Notes under the pieces: generated by a model
What the model was told of the DNA's origin: nothing
Seen by the model: the letters and a program-made list of their open reading frames with translations, nothing else
Database searches by the model: none
Program-made: the position numbers and the translations under genes
Source of the DNA: an uncultured Ruminococcus sp.
GTDB taxonomy: Bacteria > Bacillota > Clostridia > Oscillospirales > Ruminococcaceae
Direction: 5' to 3'
Assembly: GCA_947177935.1 (NCBI GenBank)
Contig: CAMWWG010000033.1
Span: forward strand, 1 to 8,575
DNA: 8,575 bases
Part shown: in pieces, positions 1 through 5,960 of the stretch
Position numbering within the stretch: the first letter of the stretch is position 1
Layout: every line of letters starts with the position of its first letter

Positions 1-179
1 TTTCTAAGATCCGGACAATTTTTTTAAAAATTCTACGCTTTGTTAAAACAACTGCCTGAAACTGGTTATCGAATTTGTGTATAATCACAAATAATTATTT
101 TTCTGAAATATACTGTTTGTATTTCACAAATTTCAACTGTTGATTCTATGCAAAATGCAAAAAAATCCTGCCGAAATCA
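1..179. other. Intergenic stretch downstream of trmD
   Basis: This AT-rich stretch follows the trmD stop and contains no convincing gene on either strand. It holds a cluster of small inverted repeats: TTTGTG/CACAAA at 74-91 around a TATAAT hexamer, TGAAATA/TATTTCA at 104-126, and TTTGT/ACAAA at 116-130. I see no GC-rich stem followed by a T run that would clearly terminate the trmD transcript. In many Firmicutes rplS lies just after trmD, but it is not visible here. Confidence 0.5.
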
Positions 180-875
180 TCAGTTTTTGTCAAGCCATGC
201 CTGGTAGAGATCCGGTCGTTTCTCCTGTGTTACCCGGAGACTTTCCTGCGTCCGCCACTGAGAAATTTTCAGATGATGTCCGGATAATAAAACTTCCGGA
301 ACGGACTGTCCCTGCCAGGTGTCCGGTTTGGTATACTGGGGATGTTCCAGTAATCCATGGAAATGGCTTTCTTCTTCAAAACAGGCGGCATTCGGGAGAA
401 CGCCCGGACATGTCCGGACAATGGAATCTGCAAGTACTAACGCCGGGAGCTCCCCGCCCGTCAGGACGTAATCGCCTATAGAAATTTCTTCGTCTATGAT
501 AGTATCTAAGACACGCTGATCGACGCCCTCATAATGTCCGCATAACAGGAATAAATTTTCTCTGTGGGATAATTCCATTGTTTTTGCCTGATTCAGGACA
601 GATCCCTGCGGAGACAGATAAATGCTCCAGGGTTTTTCCCGGAGGGATTCGCAGACTGCCTGCCAGCAGAGAAAAATCGGCTCTGCTTTCATGACCATCC
701 CCATACCGCCGCCATAGGGCGTGTCATCCGTCCGGCGATGTTTGTCAAACGCATAATCCCGGATATTATGACAGTGAATTTCCACAGCGCCGGATTTCCG
801 GGCACGTCCGATAATGCTCTCAGACAGGACGGTTTCACACATTTCCGGGAAAAGTGTTGCAATGTCAATCCGCAT
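180..875 (-). CDS. trmD: tRNA (guanine-37-N1)-methyltransferase TrmD
   Basis: TrmD uses S-adenosylmethionine to methylate N1 of G37 next to the anticodon in tRNAs reading CNN, Leu and Pro codons, which prevents +1 frameshifting. The 231 residues match the SPOUT trefoil-knot family: N-terminal RIDIATLFPEM, YGGGMGMVMK near residue 55, and the cofactor and knot motifs LSPQG (about 87), GHYEGVDQRV (about 113) and IGDYVLTGGELPA (about 133). The C-terminal domain carries GLLEHPQYTKP and VPEVLLSGHH. I chose the ATG at 875, which lies 10 bases after AAGGA, over the TTG at 881; the family normally begins M-x-I-D. The gene overlaps the end of rimM by 11 bases, which suggests translational coupling. One oddity is that the position of the catalytic Asp (D169 in E. 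coli) aligns with Glu here. It ends in TGA. Confidence 0.97.
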   Translation of the reverse strand: MRIDIATLFPEMCETVLSESIIGRARKSGAVEIHCHNIRDYAFDKHRRTDDTPYGGGMGMVMKAEPIFLCWQAVCESLREKPWSIYLSPQGSVLNQAKTMELSHRENLFLLCGHYEGVDQRVLDTIIDEEISIGDYVLTGGELPALVLADSIVRTCPGVLPNAACFEEESHFHGLLEHPQYTKPDTWQGQSVPEVLLSGHHLKISQWRTQESLRVTQEKRPDLYQAWLDKN

Positions 876-1395
876 CTTCAAATAATCCTTTCAGCGGACG
901 GATTTTCATGATACCGGCATCCAGATCTGTTTCCAGAATCACATCCGGAATTGCCGGCGCAAGATATTCCCTGCGCTCCTGTTCATTCCAGATCTGATAG
1001 ACATCATTGGCACCGGTCTGCATCACATCCCGGATCACGCCCCAGATCCGTCCTGTATCGGCATCCACGACCTGCAGACCAATTAAATCCTGAATGAAAT
1101 AACAGCCGTCTTCCAGTTCCACATCCTGCCGATCCATGTAAAGAATCTTATTCCGGAACGTCTCCGCCTGTTCTCTGGTGTCACACCCGGCAATCTGCAT
1201 AATCACGCAATTCTGTTGGATTCTGGATCTAAAGATTTCTAATTTTTCTGTTCCGTGGGAATCCAGATATAATTCTGTAAAAGAACACAAAAACGCCGCA
1301 TCATCGCACCAGGGATAAACTTTCAGTTCACCGTGCAGACCATGGACGTTTGTGATTTTTCCGATTTCTAAAAAACGTTTTTTCTCAGTACTCAT
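865..1395 (-). CDS. rimM: Ribosome maturation factor RimM
   Basis: RimM binds ribosomal protein S19 and assists late assembly of the 30S head; its gene is classically linked to trmD and rpsP, as here. The 176 residues show the two-domain layout of the family. The N-terminal beta-barrel begins with GKITNVHGLHGELKVYPW (residues about 12-29), and a PRC-barrel starts near CYFIQDLIGLQVVD (about 98) and runs through GANDVYQI and PAIPDVI to the C-terminus. The length is typical. The start is the ATG at 1395. Only a weak, distant AGAGTG lies upstream, so initiation may depend on translation from khpA, whose stop is 33 bases away. The last codons overlap trmD. Confidence 0.95.
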   Translation of the reverse strand: MSTEKKRFLEIGKITNVHGLHGELKVYPWCDDAAFLCSFTELYLDSHGTEKLEIFRSRIQQNCVIMQIAGCDTREQAETFRNKILYMDRQDVELEDGCYFIQDLIGLQVVDADTGRIWGVIRDVMQTGANDVYQIWNEQERREYLAPAIPDVILETDLDAGIMKIRPLKGLFEDAD

Positions 1396-1428
1396 AATTT
1401 TAATTCGTTTTATTCACTCTATATTGAT

Positions 1429-1665
1429 TCAATTAATTAATACAGCAACGGAAGGCATTCCGTGACGGATTGCACCGGAACGCATCACAGTCCGCAATGC
1501 CTTGGCAATTCTGCCCTGTCTGCCGATCACTCTGCCCATATCGCTTTCTGCCACATGCAGATGAAACACGACAACGCCCTCGGCATCCGGCTCATCTTGT
1601 GTAATTTCAATGGCAGACGGATCTTCCACCAGACCTGCCGTAATGGCAAATAGTAATTCTTTCAT
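1429..1665 (-). CDS. khpA: KH-domain RNA-binding protein KhpA (YlqC family)
   Basis: KhpA is a small single-KH-domain RNA-binding protein that, in streptococci and relatives, partners with KhpB (Jag/EloR) and affects cell elongation and division; its RNA targets are broad. The 78 residues contain the KH loop in VIGRQGRIAKALR, with the GxxG motif at about residues 48-51, after a beta strand VVVFHLHVAESD. I start it at the ATG at 1665 (MKELL, the usual family N-terminus), preceded by GAGGT about 10 bases upstream. A longer in-frame extension to 1695 has no such support. It sits between rpsP and rimM, the standard Firmicute position, and ends in TGA. Confidence 0.93.
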   Translation of the reverse strand: MKELLFAITAGLVEDPSAIEITQDEPDAEGVVVFHLHVAESDMGRVIGRQGRIAKALRTVMRSGAIRHGMPSVAVLIN

Positions 1666-1778
1666 GATTAAAAAAACCTCATTCCGTGCCGGCAATCCCC
1701 CACATCCGCAGGAATATTTTAAATTTTTAAAATTCTTACAGACATGGGATCATTCCGCACTGTTTTTTTCGTTTTTTC

Positions 1779-2021
1779 TTAGAGAACGCCCTCTTTTTTC
1801 AGGAGTGTTTTCACAATCTCTGTCGGCTGTGCGCCCTTGCTGATCCAATCTTTTGCCTTGTCTGCGTCTACTTTCACAACGGACGGCTCTTTGGTCGGAT
1901 CATAATAGCCGATTTCTTCAATGCTTCTGCCGTCTCTCGGAAAACGGGAATCTGCGACAACAATACGATAGAACGGCGCTTTCTTTGCACCCATTCTTCT
2001 CAGTCTGATTTTTACTGCCAT
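1779..2021 (-). CDS. rpsP: 30S ribosomal protein S16
   Basis: S16 is a primary-binding component of the 30S subunit needed for efficient assembly. The 80-residue protein begins with the hallmark [19 protein letters not shown] and continues with [12 protein letters not shown] and IEEIGYYDP, followed by the short helical C-terminus [18 protein letters not shown]. The length is normal. The start is the ATG at 2021, with GAGGTG 7 bases upstream (2029-2034); the upstream in-frame extension to 2036 would place the ribosome binding site inside the gene. It lies 90 bases downstream of ffh, in a gap that also contains a plausible promoter, so it may be expressed both by read-through from ylxM-ffh and independently. 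Confidence 0.98.
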   Translation of the reverse strand: MAVKIRLRRMGAKKAPFYRIVVADSRFPRDGRSIEEIGYYDPTKEPSVVKVDADKAKDWISKGAQPTEIVKTLLKKEGVL

Positions 2022-2028
2022 TCTGGTA

Positions 2029-2034
2029 CACCTC
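2029..2034 (-). promoter_or_regulatory. Ribosome binding site that fixes the rpsP start
   Basis: GAGGTG on the minus strand lies 7 bases before the ATG at 2021. It rules out the longer in-frame start at 2036, which would lie upstream of it. Confidence 0.8.
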
Positions 2035-2046
2035 ACATAAGATAGT

Positions 2047-2074
2047 ATTATATTATTTTTTTATTTTCAGGCAA
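2047..2074 (-). promoter_or_regulatory. Possible internal promoter for rpsP
   Basis: On the minus strand TTGCCT (2074-2069) and a perfect TATAAT (2052-2047) are separated by 16 bases of A-rich sequence. The predicted transcript would start near 2040, giving a leader of only about 20 bases that still includes the GAGGTG site. The -35 box departs from TTGACA and the spacer is one base short, so this is a moderate call. Confidence 0.45.
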
Positions 2075-2111
2075 CTATGCCGTGAAATCAGATTAAAATT
2101 AATCATTAAAA

Positions 2112-3512
2112 TTATTTTTTCCGCTTTGCTTTTTTGCCGTTTCCAGGATTCATCCCCGGAACGTTGTCAAAATTCATGCCCACCATGGAACGCCTTGCCT
2201 GCCGGAGCATGGCTTTCTGTTTCTTTCCCTTGTTGGTGAACTGTTTCATGACTTTCTGCATCTGCTCGAATTGTTTCAGCAGTCTGTTGACATCCTCGAC
2301 TTTCATACCGCTTCCGGCGGCAATTCGTCTTTTCCGGGATGGATTGATGATAGACGGCTTTTCTCGTTCGGCTTTTGTCATCGACAAAATAATTGCCTCT
2401 AACCGATCAAACTGCCGGTCATCCAGTGCGCTGTCATCAATCTTGTCACCGCCGGGAAACATCGAAACAATACTTTTGAGTGATCCCATTTTCCGGATCT
2501 GCCGGAGCTGATCCAGTAAATCATTCATGTCAAATTTCTGTTCCTGCAATTTCCGGGTCAGTTTTTCGGCGTCCCTATGGTCAATGACTGTTTCTGCACG
2601 TTCAATCAGTGTCAGGACGTCGCCCATGCCCAGAATCCGGGATGCCATGCGCTTCGGATGAAATTTCTCGAATTCGTCCAGTTTTTCACCCATGCCCACA
2701 AATTTAATCGGCTTGCCGGTTACGGCAAGAACGGACAATGCCGCACCGCCTCTGGTATCAGAATCCAGTTTCGACATCAGAACGCTGTCAATCCCAAGCG
2801 CATCATCAAACGCTTTTGCAACGTTCACGGCATCCTGTCCGGTCATGGCATCAACAACCAGCATAATTTCATCCGGATTTGTTGCCGCCTTGACGTTCTG
2901 CAATTCCTGCATCAGTTCCGTATCAATGTGAAGACGTCCGGCAGTATCTAAAATAATGATATCATGTCCGTAGTCTTTCGCATGTTTCACAGATTCCACA
3001 GCAATTTTCACAGGGTCAATCTGTCCCATCTCGAAAACCGGAACACCGGCTTTTTCGCCGACAACCTGGAGCTGCTGAATTGCCGCAGGACGATAGACGT
3101 CACAGGCAACCAAAAGCGGTCTGTGTCCCTCCGCTTTGAGATATTTTGCAAGCTTTGCAGAATGGGTTGTCTTTCCGGAACCTTGCAGACCGCACATCAT
3201 CATGACAGTCGGCGGCTTGGATGCAAGATTGATCCTTGCATTATCATTGCCCATGAGCTGAATCAGTTCGTCATTGACAATCTTGATGACCTGCTGTGCC
3301 GGTGTGAGACTGGAAAGGACATCTTCGCCGATGGCTCTCTCGGAAACTTTTGCGACAAAATCCTTGACGACTTTGTAGCTGACATCGGCTTCCAGCAGAG
3401 CAAGCCGCACCTCACGCATTGCTTCTTTGACGTCACTTTCTGTGAGTCTGCCGTGTGATTTCAGTTTTTTGAATACATTGCTTAATTTATCAGAAAGCCC
3501 CTCAAATGCCAT
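2112..3512 (-). CDS. ffh: Signal recognition particle protein Ffh (SRP54)
   Basis: Ffh binds 4.5S/6S RNA and hydrophobic signal sequences on nascent chains and, with its receptor FtsY, delivers ribosomes to the Sec translocon by a paired GTPase cycle. The 466 residues show an N helical bundle (1 to about 90), the G domain with the P-loop GLQGSGKTT (108-116), DVYRPAAIQQL, DTAGRLHID (189-197) and SKLDSDTRGGAAL (247-259), then the Met-rich M domain with the RNA-binding SRKRRIAAGSG (392-402). The fourth GTPase motif reads SKLD instead of the usual TKLD. I chose the ATG at 3512 (MAFEGLSDKL, the family N-terminus), with a G-rich GGGGG about 8 bases upstream. The ATG at 3527 has no ribosome binding site. 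ylxM ends 33 bases upstream. Confidence 0.97.
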   Translation of the reverse strand: MAFEGLSDKLSNVFKKLKSHGRLTESDVKEAMREVRLALLEADVSYKVVKDFVAKVSERAIGEDVLSSLTPAQQVIKIVNDELIQLMGNDNARINLASKPPTVMMMCGLQGSGKTTHSAKLAKYLKAEGHRPLLVACDVYRPAAIQQLQVVGEKAGVPVFEMGQIDPVKIAVESVKHAKDYGHDIIILDTAGRLHIDTELMQELQNVKAATNPDEIMLVVDAMTGQDAVNVAKAFDDALGIDSVLMSKLDSDTRGGAALSVLAVTGKPIKFVGMGEKLDEFEKFHPKRMASRILGMGDVLTLIERAETVIDHRDAEKLTRKLQEQKFDMNDLLDQLRQIRKMGSLKSIVSMFPGGDKIDDSALDDRQFDRLEAIILSMTKAEREKPSIINPSRKRRIAAGSGMKVEDVNRLLKQFEQMQKVMKQFTNKGKKQKAMLRQARRSMVGMNFDNVPGMNPGNGKKAKRKK

Positions 3513-3545
3513 GCGCAGCGCCCCCATGCGTAATATAATTTAAAT

Positions 3546-3860
3546 TTATAATAATTCCAGTCCGTCCCTTGCAAGCTGTGTGATCTGCTGTGAATCGGAA
3601 ACGGCAAGAATCTGTTCCAGACAGGAACGCATTGCACCAATCCTGCCTGCCATGCCGAGTTTCTGCTCTGTCCGGATCAGACTTTGTTCCGTGTGGCGGA
3701 GACTATCCCGGACAGCCTGCCGGGTAATCTTCTGCATTTCCGCAATTTCCGACAGAGAAAAATCTTCATTGTAGTACAATTCAGCGATTTGCCTCTGACG
3801 ATCTGTGAGCAGTTCACCGTAGCAGTCCAATAATAACACATAATGCAGATTTTTTGCCAT
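3546..3860 (-). CDS. ylxM: YlxM/p13-family HTH protein, SRP-associated
   Basis: YlxM proteins are small sigma-region-4-like helix-turn-helix proteins encoded just before ffh in many Firmicutes; in streptococci YlxM associates with the SRP and modulates Ffh. The 104 residues open with MAKNLHYVLLLDCYGELLTDRQ and continue with IAELYYNEDFSLSEIA and ITRQAVRDSLRHTE, the helix-turn-helix lying at roughly residues 34-56. The C-terminal part (LIRTEQKLGM onward) is helical. The ATG at 3860 has AGGAGT about 6 bases upstream (3867-3872). The longer open frame to 3959 runs through the promoter and is not credible as protein. It is the first gene of the minus-strand operon. Confidence 0.93.
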   Translation of the reverse strand: MAKNLHYVLLLDCYGELLTDRQRQIAELYYNEDFSLSEIAEMQKITRQAVRDSLRHTEQSLIRTEQKLGMAGRIGAMRSCLEQILAVSDSQQITQLARDGLELL

Positions 3861-3930
3861 TGAAACACTCCTGTGATTTCCTGGATCATCCCTGTAAAGT
3901 AAAATCACTTTCCACACCGGGACTTTTTCC

Positions 3931-3959
3931 AGTATAGCATATTTATCCGGAAAAGTCAA
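3931..3959 (-). promoter_or_regulatory. Strong extended -10 promoter for the ylxM-ffh operon
   Basis: On the minus strand TTGACT (3959-3954) and TATACT (3936-3931) are separated by 17 bases, with a TG one base before the -10 box (TGCTATACT), as expected for an extended -10 sigma-A promoter. Transcription would begin near 3924, leaving a leader of about 60 bases before the ylxM start at 3860. The upstream side is a long A/T tract that could act as an UP element. Confidence 0.85.
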
Positions 3960-3960
3960 G

Positions 3961-4016
3961 TTATTTTTTATATTTTTTTAAAATTTTTTTTAAAATTTTA
4001 AATTTTTCCCAAAACA
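3961..4016. other. A/T-only tract between divergent promoters
   Basis: Bases 3961-4007 are all A or T, in alternating runs of T and A (several TTTAAAATTTT-like blocks), and only a CCC interrupts before 4016. It lies directly upstream of the -35 boxes of both divergent promoters (3954-3959 minus, 4028-4033 plus). Such tracts are typical of bent DNA and of UP elements that bind the RNA polymerase alpha subunit; that role is inferred from position and composition. Confidence 0.5.
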
Positions 4017-4027
4017 ACATTCTGCCC

Positions 4028-4056
4028 TTGACAGTATCTGTGATCTGTGCTATAAT
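4028..4056 (+). promoter_or_regulatory. Near-perfect sigma-A promoter for the YiiX-like/dockerin unit
   Basis: TTGACA (4028-4033), a 17-base spacer and TATAAT (4051-4056) match the consensus exactly, and TGC just before the -10 box adds the extended element. The start of transcription would be near 4063, about 55 bases before the ATG at 4118. This predicts strong, largely constitutive expression unless a repressor acts; I see no obvious operator. Confidence 0.88.
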
Positions 4057-4117
4057 AAATTATCAAATCAGGATTTTTTAAATTATTTTGACGAAATCCG
4101 GAAAGCAGTGATGATCT

Positions 4118-4804
4118 ATGCCAGAATTACTCGTTAATTCAGAAATGAATTCACAGGAAGACCCGGCAATCTATTTAGTTCTCTCCCAGACCGGCACAAT
4201 CCTGTCCAGACTTCTGAAACACATCACAAAAACGGAATATAATCATGTTTCGATCAGCCTGGACAAGAAAATTGATCACATGTATTCTTTCGGTCGGCGC
4301 AATCCCTACAATCCCGTCTGGGGCGGTTTTATGCAGGAAAGTCCGTTTTTCGGGACAATGAAACGATTCCACAACACAACGGCTGTGATTCTCCGTGTGC
4401 CTGTTTCGGCGGTGCAGTACCAGAATCTGACGGAACTGCTGACAGCCATGTACACGGAAAAAGAAAAATATGCCTACAACATCCCTGGACTGCTCCTTGC
4501 GGCGCTGGGCATTGTCTATCACCATGAAAATCAATATTACTGCTCGGAATTCGTTCGGTATGCACTGACAAAATTCCAGATCATAGATCCGGGACAGTTC
4601 AAGCCGATCACCATTCCGGAGGACTTCCTGAAACTGGATTCTTATGAAATCATCTACATAGGTAATCTGCGAGAATACGCATTCCGGTATGCGTCCGAAC
4701 AGGCAATTTTGGAATTATTGCAGGAAAAACCGATCTGCACAAGAATGTTTCTGAAACTGGAGCATAAATTTTTTGAGATGTTTAAATTATTTTATCAGAG
4801 GTGA
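4118..4804 (+). CDS. Putative YiiX/NlpC-P60-like (permuted papain fold) cysteine hydrolase
   Basis: The 228-residue protein resembles the circularly permuted papain-fold group (YiiX/YebB, LRAT-like), whose members act on peptides, lipids or amides. A His in YNHVSISLD (His43) is followed about 100 residues later by a Cys in QYYCSEFVRYAL (Cys142), the order and contexts expected for this fold. Ser/Gly-rich YSFGRRNPYNPVWGGF lies between them. There is no signal peptide and no clear membrane segment; NIPGLLLAALGIVY (121-134) is a short hydrophobic stretch within the fold. The substrate is unknown. Only a weak, distant GGAAAG precedes the ATG at 4118, and in-frame TGA codons just upstream exclude a longer start. 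The gene is immediately followed by the dockerin gene, whose ribosome binding site overlaps its stop. The fold assignment is by eye from two motifs. Confidence 0.72.
   Translation: MPELLVNSEMNSQEDPAIYLVLSQTGTILSRLLKHITKTEYNHVSISLDKKIDHMYSFGRRNPYNPVWGGFMQESPFFGTMKRFHNTTAVILRVPVSAVQYQNLTELLTAMYTEKEKYAYNIPGLLLAALGIVYHHENQYYCSEFVRYALTKFQIIDPGQFKPITIPEDFLKLDSYEIIYIGNLREYAFRYASEQAILELLQEKPICTRMFLKLEHKFFEMFKLFYQR
4797..4804 (+). promoter_or_regulatory. Ribosome binding site of the dockerin gene, overlapping the upstream stop
   Basis: AGAGGTGA lies 4 bases before the ATG at 4809 and contains the TGA stop of the upstream gene. It fixes the start at 4809, rules out the in-frame ATG at 4773 inside the preceding gene, and suggests translational coupling of the pair. 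Confidence 0.8.
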
Positions 4805-4808
4805 TCGG

Positions 4809-5123
4809 ATGAAAAAGATTGTTTCGTATGCTACCGCAATTACAATGCTGTTTATTGGTCTCAATATTGGAACAGTAAATATTGATGATGTTGTTGCTTT
4901 TGAAAAATTTACAGATCATGAGCATACTTGGGCTGAAACAACAGAAACGATTCATCACGACGCTGAATACACTACTAAAACAACTTGGTATTATGGATTA
5001 GAATGGGTAAAGTCTCTTCCAAAAGGATCTATTCCAGAAGCTCCTAATAAGTTTCAATATAATTTTGGTAAATATGCTGAATCTTTTGGTACTTGGACAG
5101 ATCAGTATGATATTATTTGTTGA
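4809..5123 (+). CDS. N-terminal fragment of the interrupted dockerin protein
   Basis: If TGA acts as a stop, the gene yields a 104-residue secreted fragment: signal peptide (K-K then ATAITMLFIGLNIG), a probable cleavage region near residues 25-31, and about 75 residues rich in Tyr, Trp, Glu and Thr. The fragment would lack the dockerin and could not join a cellulosome-like complex. AGAGGTGA just upstream supports translation from 4809. No known domain was recognised. Confidence 0.55.
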   Translation: MKKIVSYATAITMLFIGLNIGTVNIDDVVAFEKFTDHEHTWAETTETIHHDAEYTTKTTWYYGLEWVKSLPKGSIPEAPNKFQYNFGKYAESFGTWTDQYDIIC

Positions 5124-5237
5124 TATTATGGCGATCTTGAATGTGTTCCAGAAGAATATATTGCTGAATGGATTACAAAAGATAATTATGAAGATTACGG
5201 ACTCACATATGAAGAATTTTGTAATCAGACTGATTCA

Positions 5238-5717
5238 ATGAATCTTTTTGGATATAAGAATCCAGAATTTAATCCTAAATATGACGAGCTAATAGCAATT
5301 TATGATGATGCTATTAATGAAGCTCATGATGGCAAAAATGGTTTAATAGAATTAGGTCTTGCTAAAACTTATGCTACACAAGGAATATATAATTCAGATT
5401 ATAGTGCTCCTTATTTTCCAGTGTCACAAGAAGAAATTTTTATTGATAAATATGATGAAATTGTAACTCATCATACTTGCACAATTTGCGGTGAGTCTTA
5501 TGACACAACTAATGATACTACTGACTCTACATTTAAGGGCGATCTCAATAATGACGGTATATGCAATGTCCTTGATTTGATTCTGTTGCAGAAGTGGTTG
5601 CTCTGCATCCCTGACACACACCTCGAAAACTGGAAAGCCGCAGACCTCTATGAAGACGGCAGACTTGATATATTTGATTTCTGTTGCATGAAAAGACTGC
5701 TGCTTGAGAAACAATGA
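5238..5717 (+). CDS. C-terminal dockerin-bearing fragment of the interrupted gene
   Basis: This is the first in-frame ATG after the TGA. There is no ribosome binding site before it and no signal peptide, so separate translation is unlikely; it is the rest of the 4809 gene. The 159 residues contain about 100 of AT-rich, acidic, Tyr-rich sequence of unknown function (FNPKYDELIAIYDDAINEAH), a CxxC in HHTCTICGESY, a short Thr/Asp linker, then the dockerin. Confidence 0.5.
   Translation: MNLFGYKNPEFNPKYDELIAIYDDAINEAHDGKNGLIELGLAKTYATQGIYNSDYSAPYFPVSQEEIFIDKYDEIVTHHTCTICGESYDTTNDTTDSTFKGDLNNDGICNVLDLILLQKWLLCIPDTHLENWKAADLYEDGRLDIFDFCCMKRLLLEKQ
5538..5714 (+). other. Type I dockerin module (two calcium-binding repeats)
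   Basis: This module ends the interrupted protein. Repeat 1, GDLNNDGICNVLDLILLQ, has the Asp/Asn ligands of the F-hand calcium loop (DLNNDGxCNVLD). Repeat 2, KAADLYEDGRLDIFDF, has D-L-Y-E-D-G-R-L-D-x-x-D and is followed by a basic helix (MKRLLLEK). Dockerins bind cohesins on scaffoldins and so bring their carrier protein into cellulosome-type complexes, typically in ruminococci. Its base composition matches the rest of the genome, unlike the body it is attached to. Confidence 0.9.
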
Positions 5718-5746
5718 TGTTGCATCAAAAAATAAAATGACTCATA

Positions 5747-5782
5747 AAAAACCGTCAGTGATGTAAATTTCTGACGGTTTTT
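5747..5782 (+). terminator. Rho-independent terminator, probably bidirectional
   Basis: A perfect 12-base-pair stem, AAAAACCGTCAG (5747-5758) with CTGACGGTTTTT (5771-5782), surrounds a 12-base loop. The T run on the plus side closes the unit containing the YiiX-like and dockerin genes. The A run on the other side would give a U tract on the minus strand too. Confidence 0.9.
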
Positions 5783-5805
5783 GCTGTTATTTGCTAAATT
5801 TTGCT
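5781..5805 (+). repeat. Three TTGCT direct repeats at exact 10-base spacing
   Basis: TTGCTG, TTGCTA and TTGCTA begin at 5781, 5791 and 5801, placing them on the same face of the helix. The first overlaps the terminator tail. They may be a regulator site or chance in T-rich DNA. Confidence 0.4.
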
Positions 5806-5930
5806 AGTTTTTTCCAGAATTTTTCAAAGAAAGCTGTAATAAAATAAAAAAATTTTTCTTTTTGTATATTTTTTGTGCGTTCTGCATAAATTTTTCCTGA
5901 ATTTCAATCAAAATATTGTTATTTCAGGTA

Positions 5931-5960
5931 TTGACGAGACAAGGCTTTATCATTTATACT
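5931..5960 (+). promoter_or_regulatory. Promoter of the acyl carrier protein gene
   Basis: TTGACG (5931-5936) and TATACT (5955-5960) are separated by 18 bases, one base wrong in each box. The start would be near 5967, giving a leader of about 76 bases. I see no FapR-type operator. Confidence 0.7.

Larger units (their letters stand above)
4809..5717 (+). pseudogene. Secreted dockerin protein interrupted by an in-frame TGA
   Basis: Read through one TGA at 5121-5123, this frame encodes about 302 residues: a signal peptide (MKKIVSYATAITMLFIGL), a body of unknown function, and a C-terminal type I dockerin (about 244-302). The frame is the same on both sides, so this is a nonsense change and not a frameshift. 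The body begins HEHTWAETTE and HHDAEYTTKTTWYYG and ends HHTCTICGESY; such His- and Cys-rich stretches recur in Gram-positive surface proteins. WYYG at 4986-4997 and *YYG at 5121-5132 are near copies, so the stop most simply replaces Trp. Codons up to about 5535 strongly favour A/T, unlike every neighbour, while the dockerin does not. It probably arose by transfer plus fusion. Read-through or a sequencing error could mean that it still works. Confidence 0.75.

Noticed and set aside
55..85. Plus-strand promoter with TATAAT at 80-85
   Set aside because: The matching -35 region (CTGAAA, 18-base spacing) is poor, and only trmD in antisense lies downstream.
140..481. Plus-strand open frame opposite trmD
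   Set aside because: It lies antisense to well-conserved trmD codons, has no ribosome binding site and no recognisable motif.
3861..3959. N-terminal extension of ylxM
   Set aside because: This in-frame stretch covers the promoter and leader; the ATG at 3860 has the ribosome binding site and the family N-terminus.
5121..5165. Selenocysteine insertion at the TGA of the dockerin gene
   Set aside because: The sequence just after the TGA is AT-rich and shows no stable bacterial SECIS-like hairpin, and the WYYG near-copy points to a lost Trp codon.
4809..5717. Genome-wide reading of TGA as Trp
   Set aside because: Several intact housekeeping genes in the window (trmD, rimM, khpA) end in TGA at the expected length, so TGA is a normal stop here.
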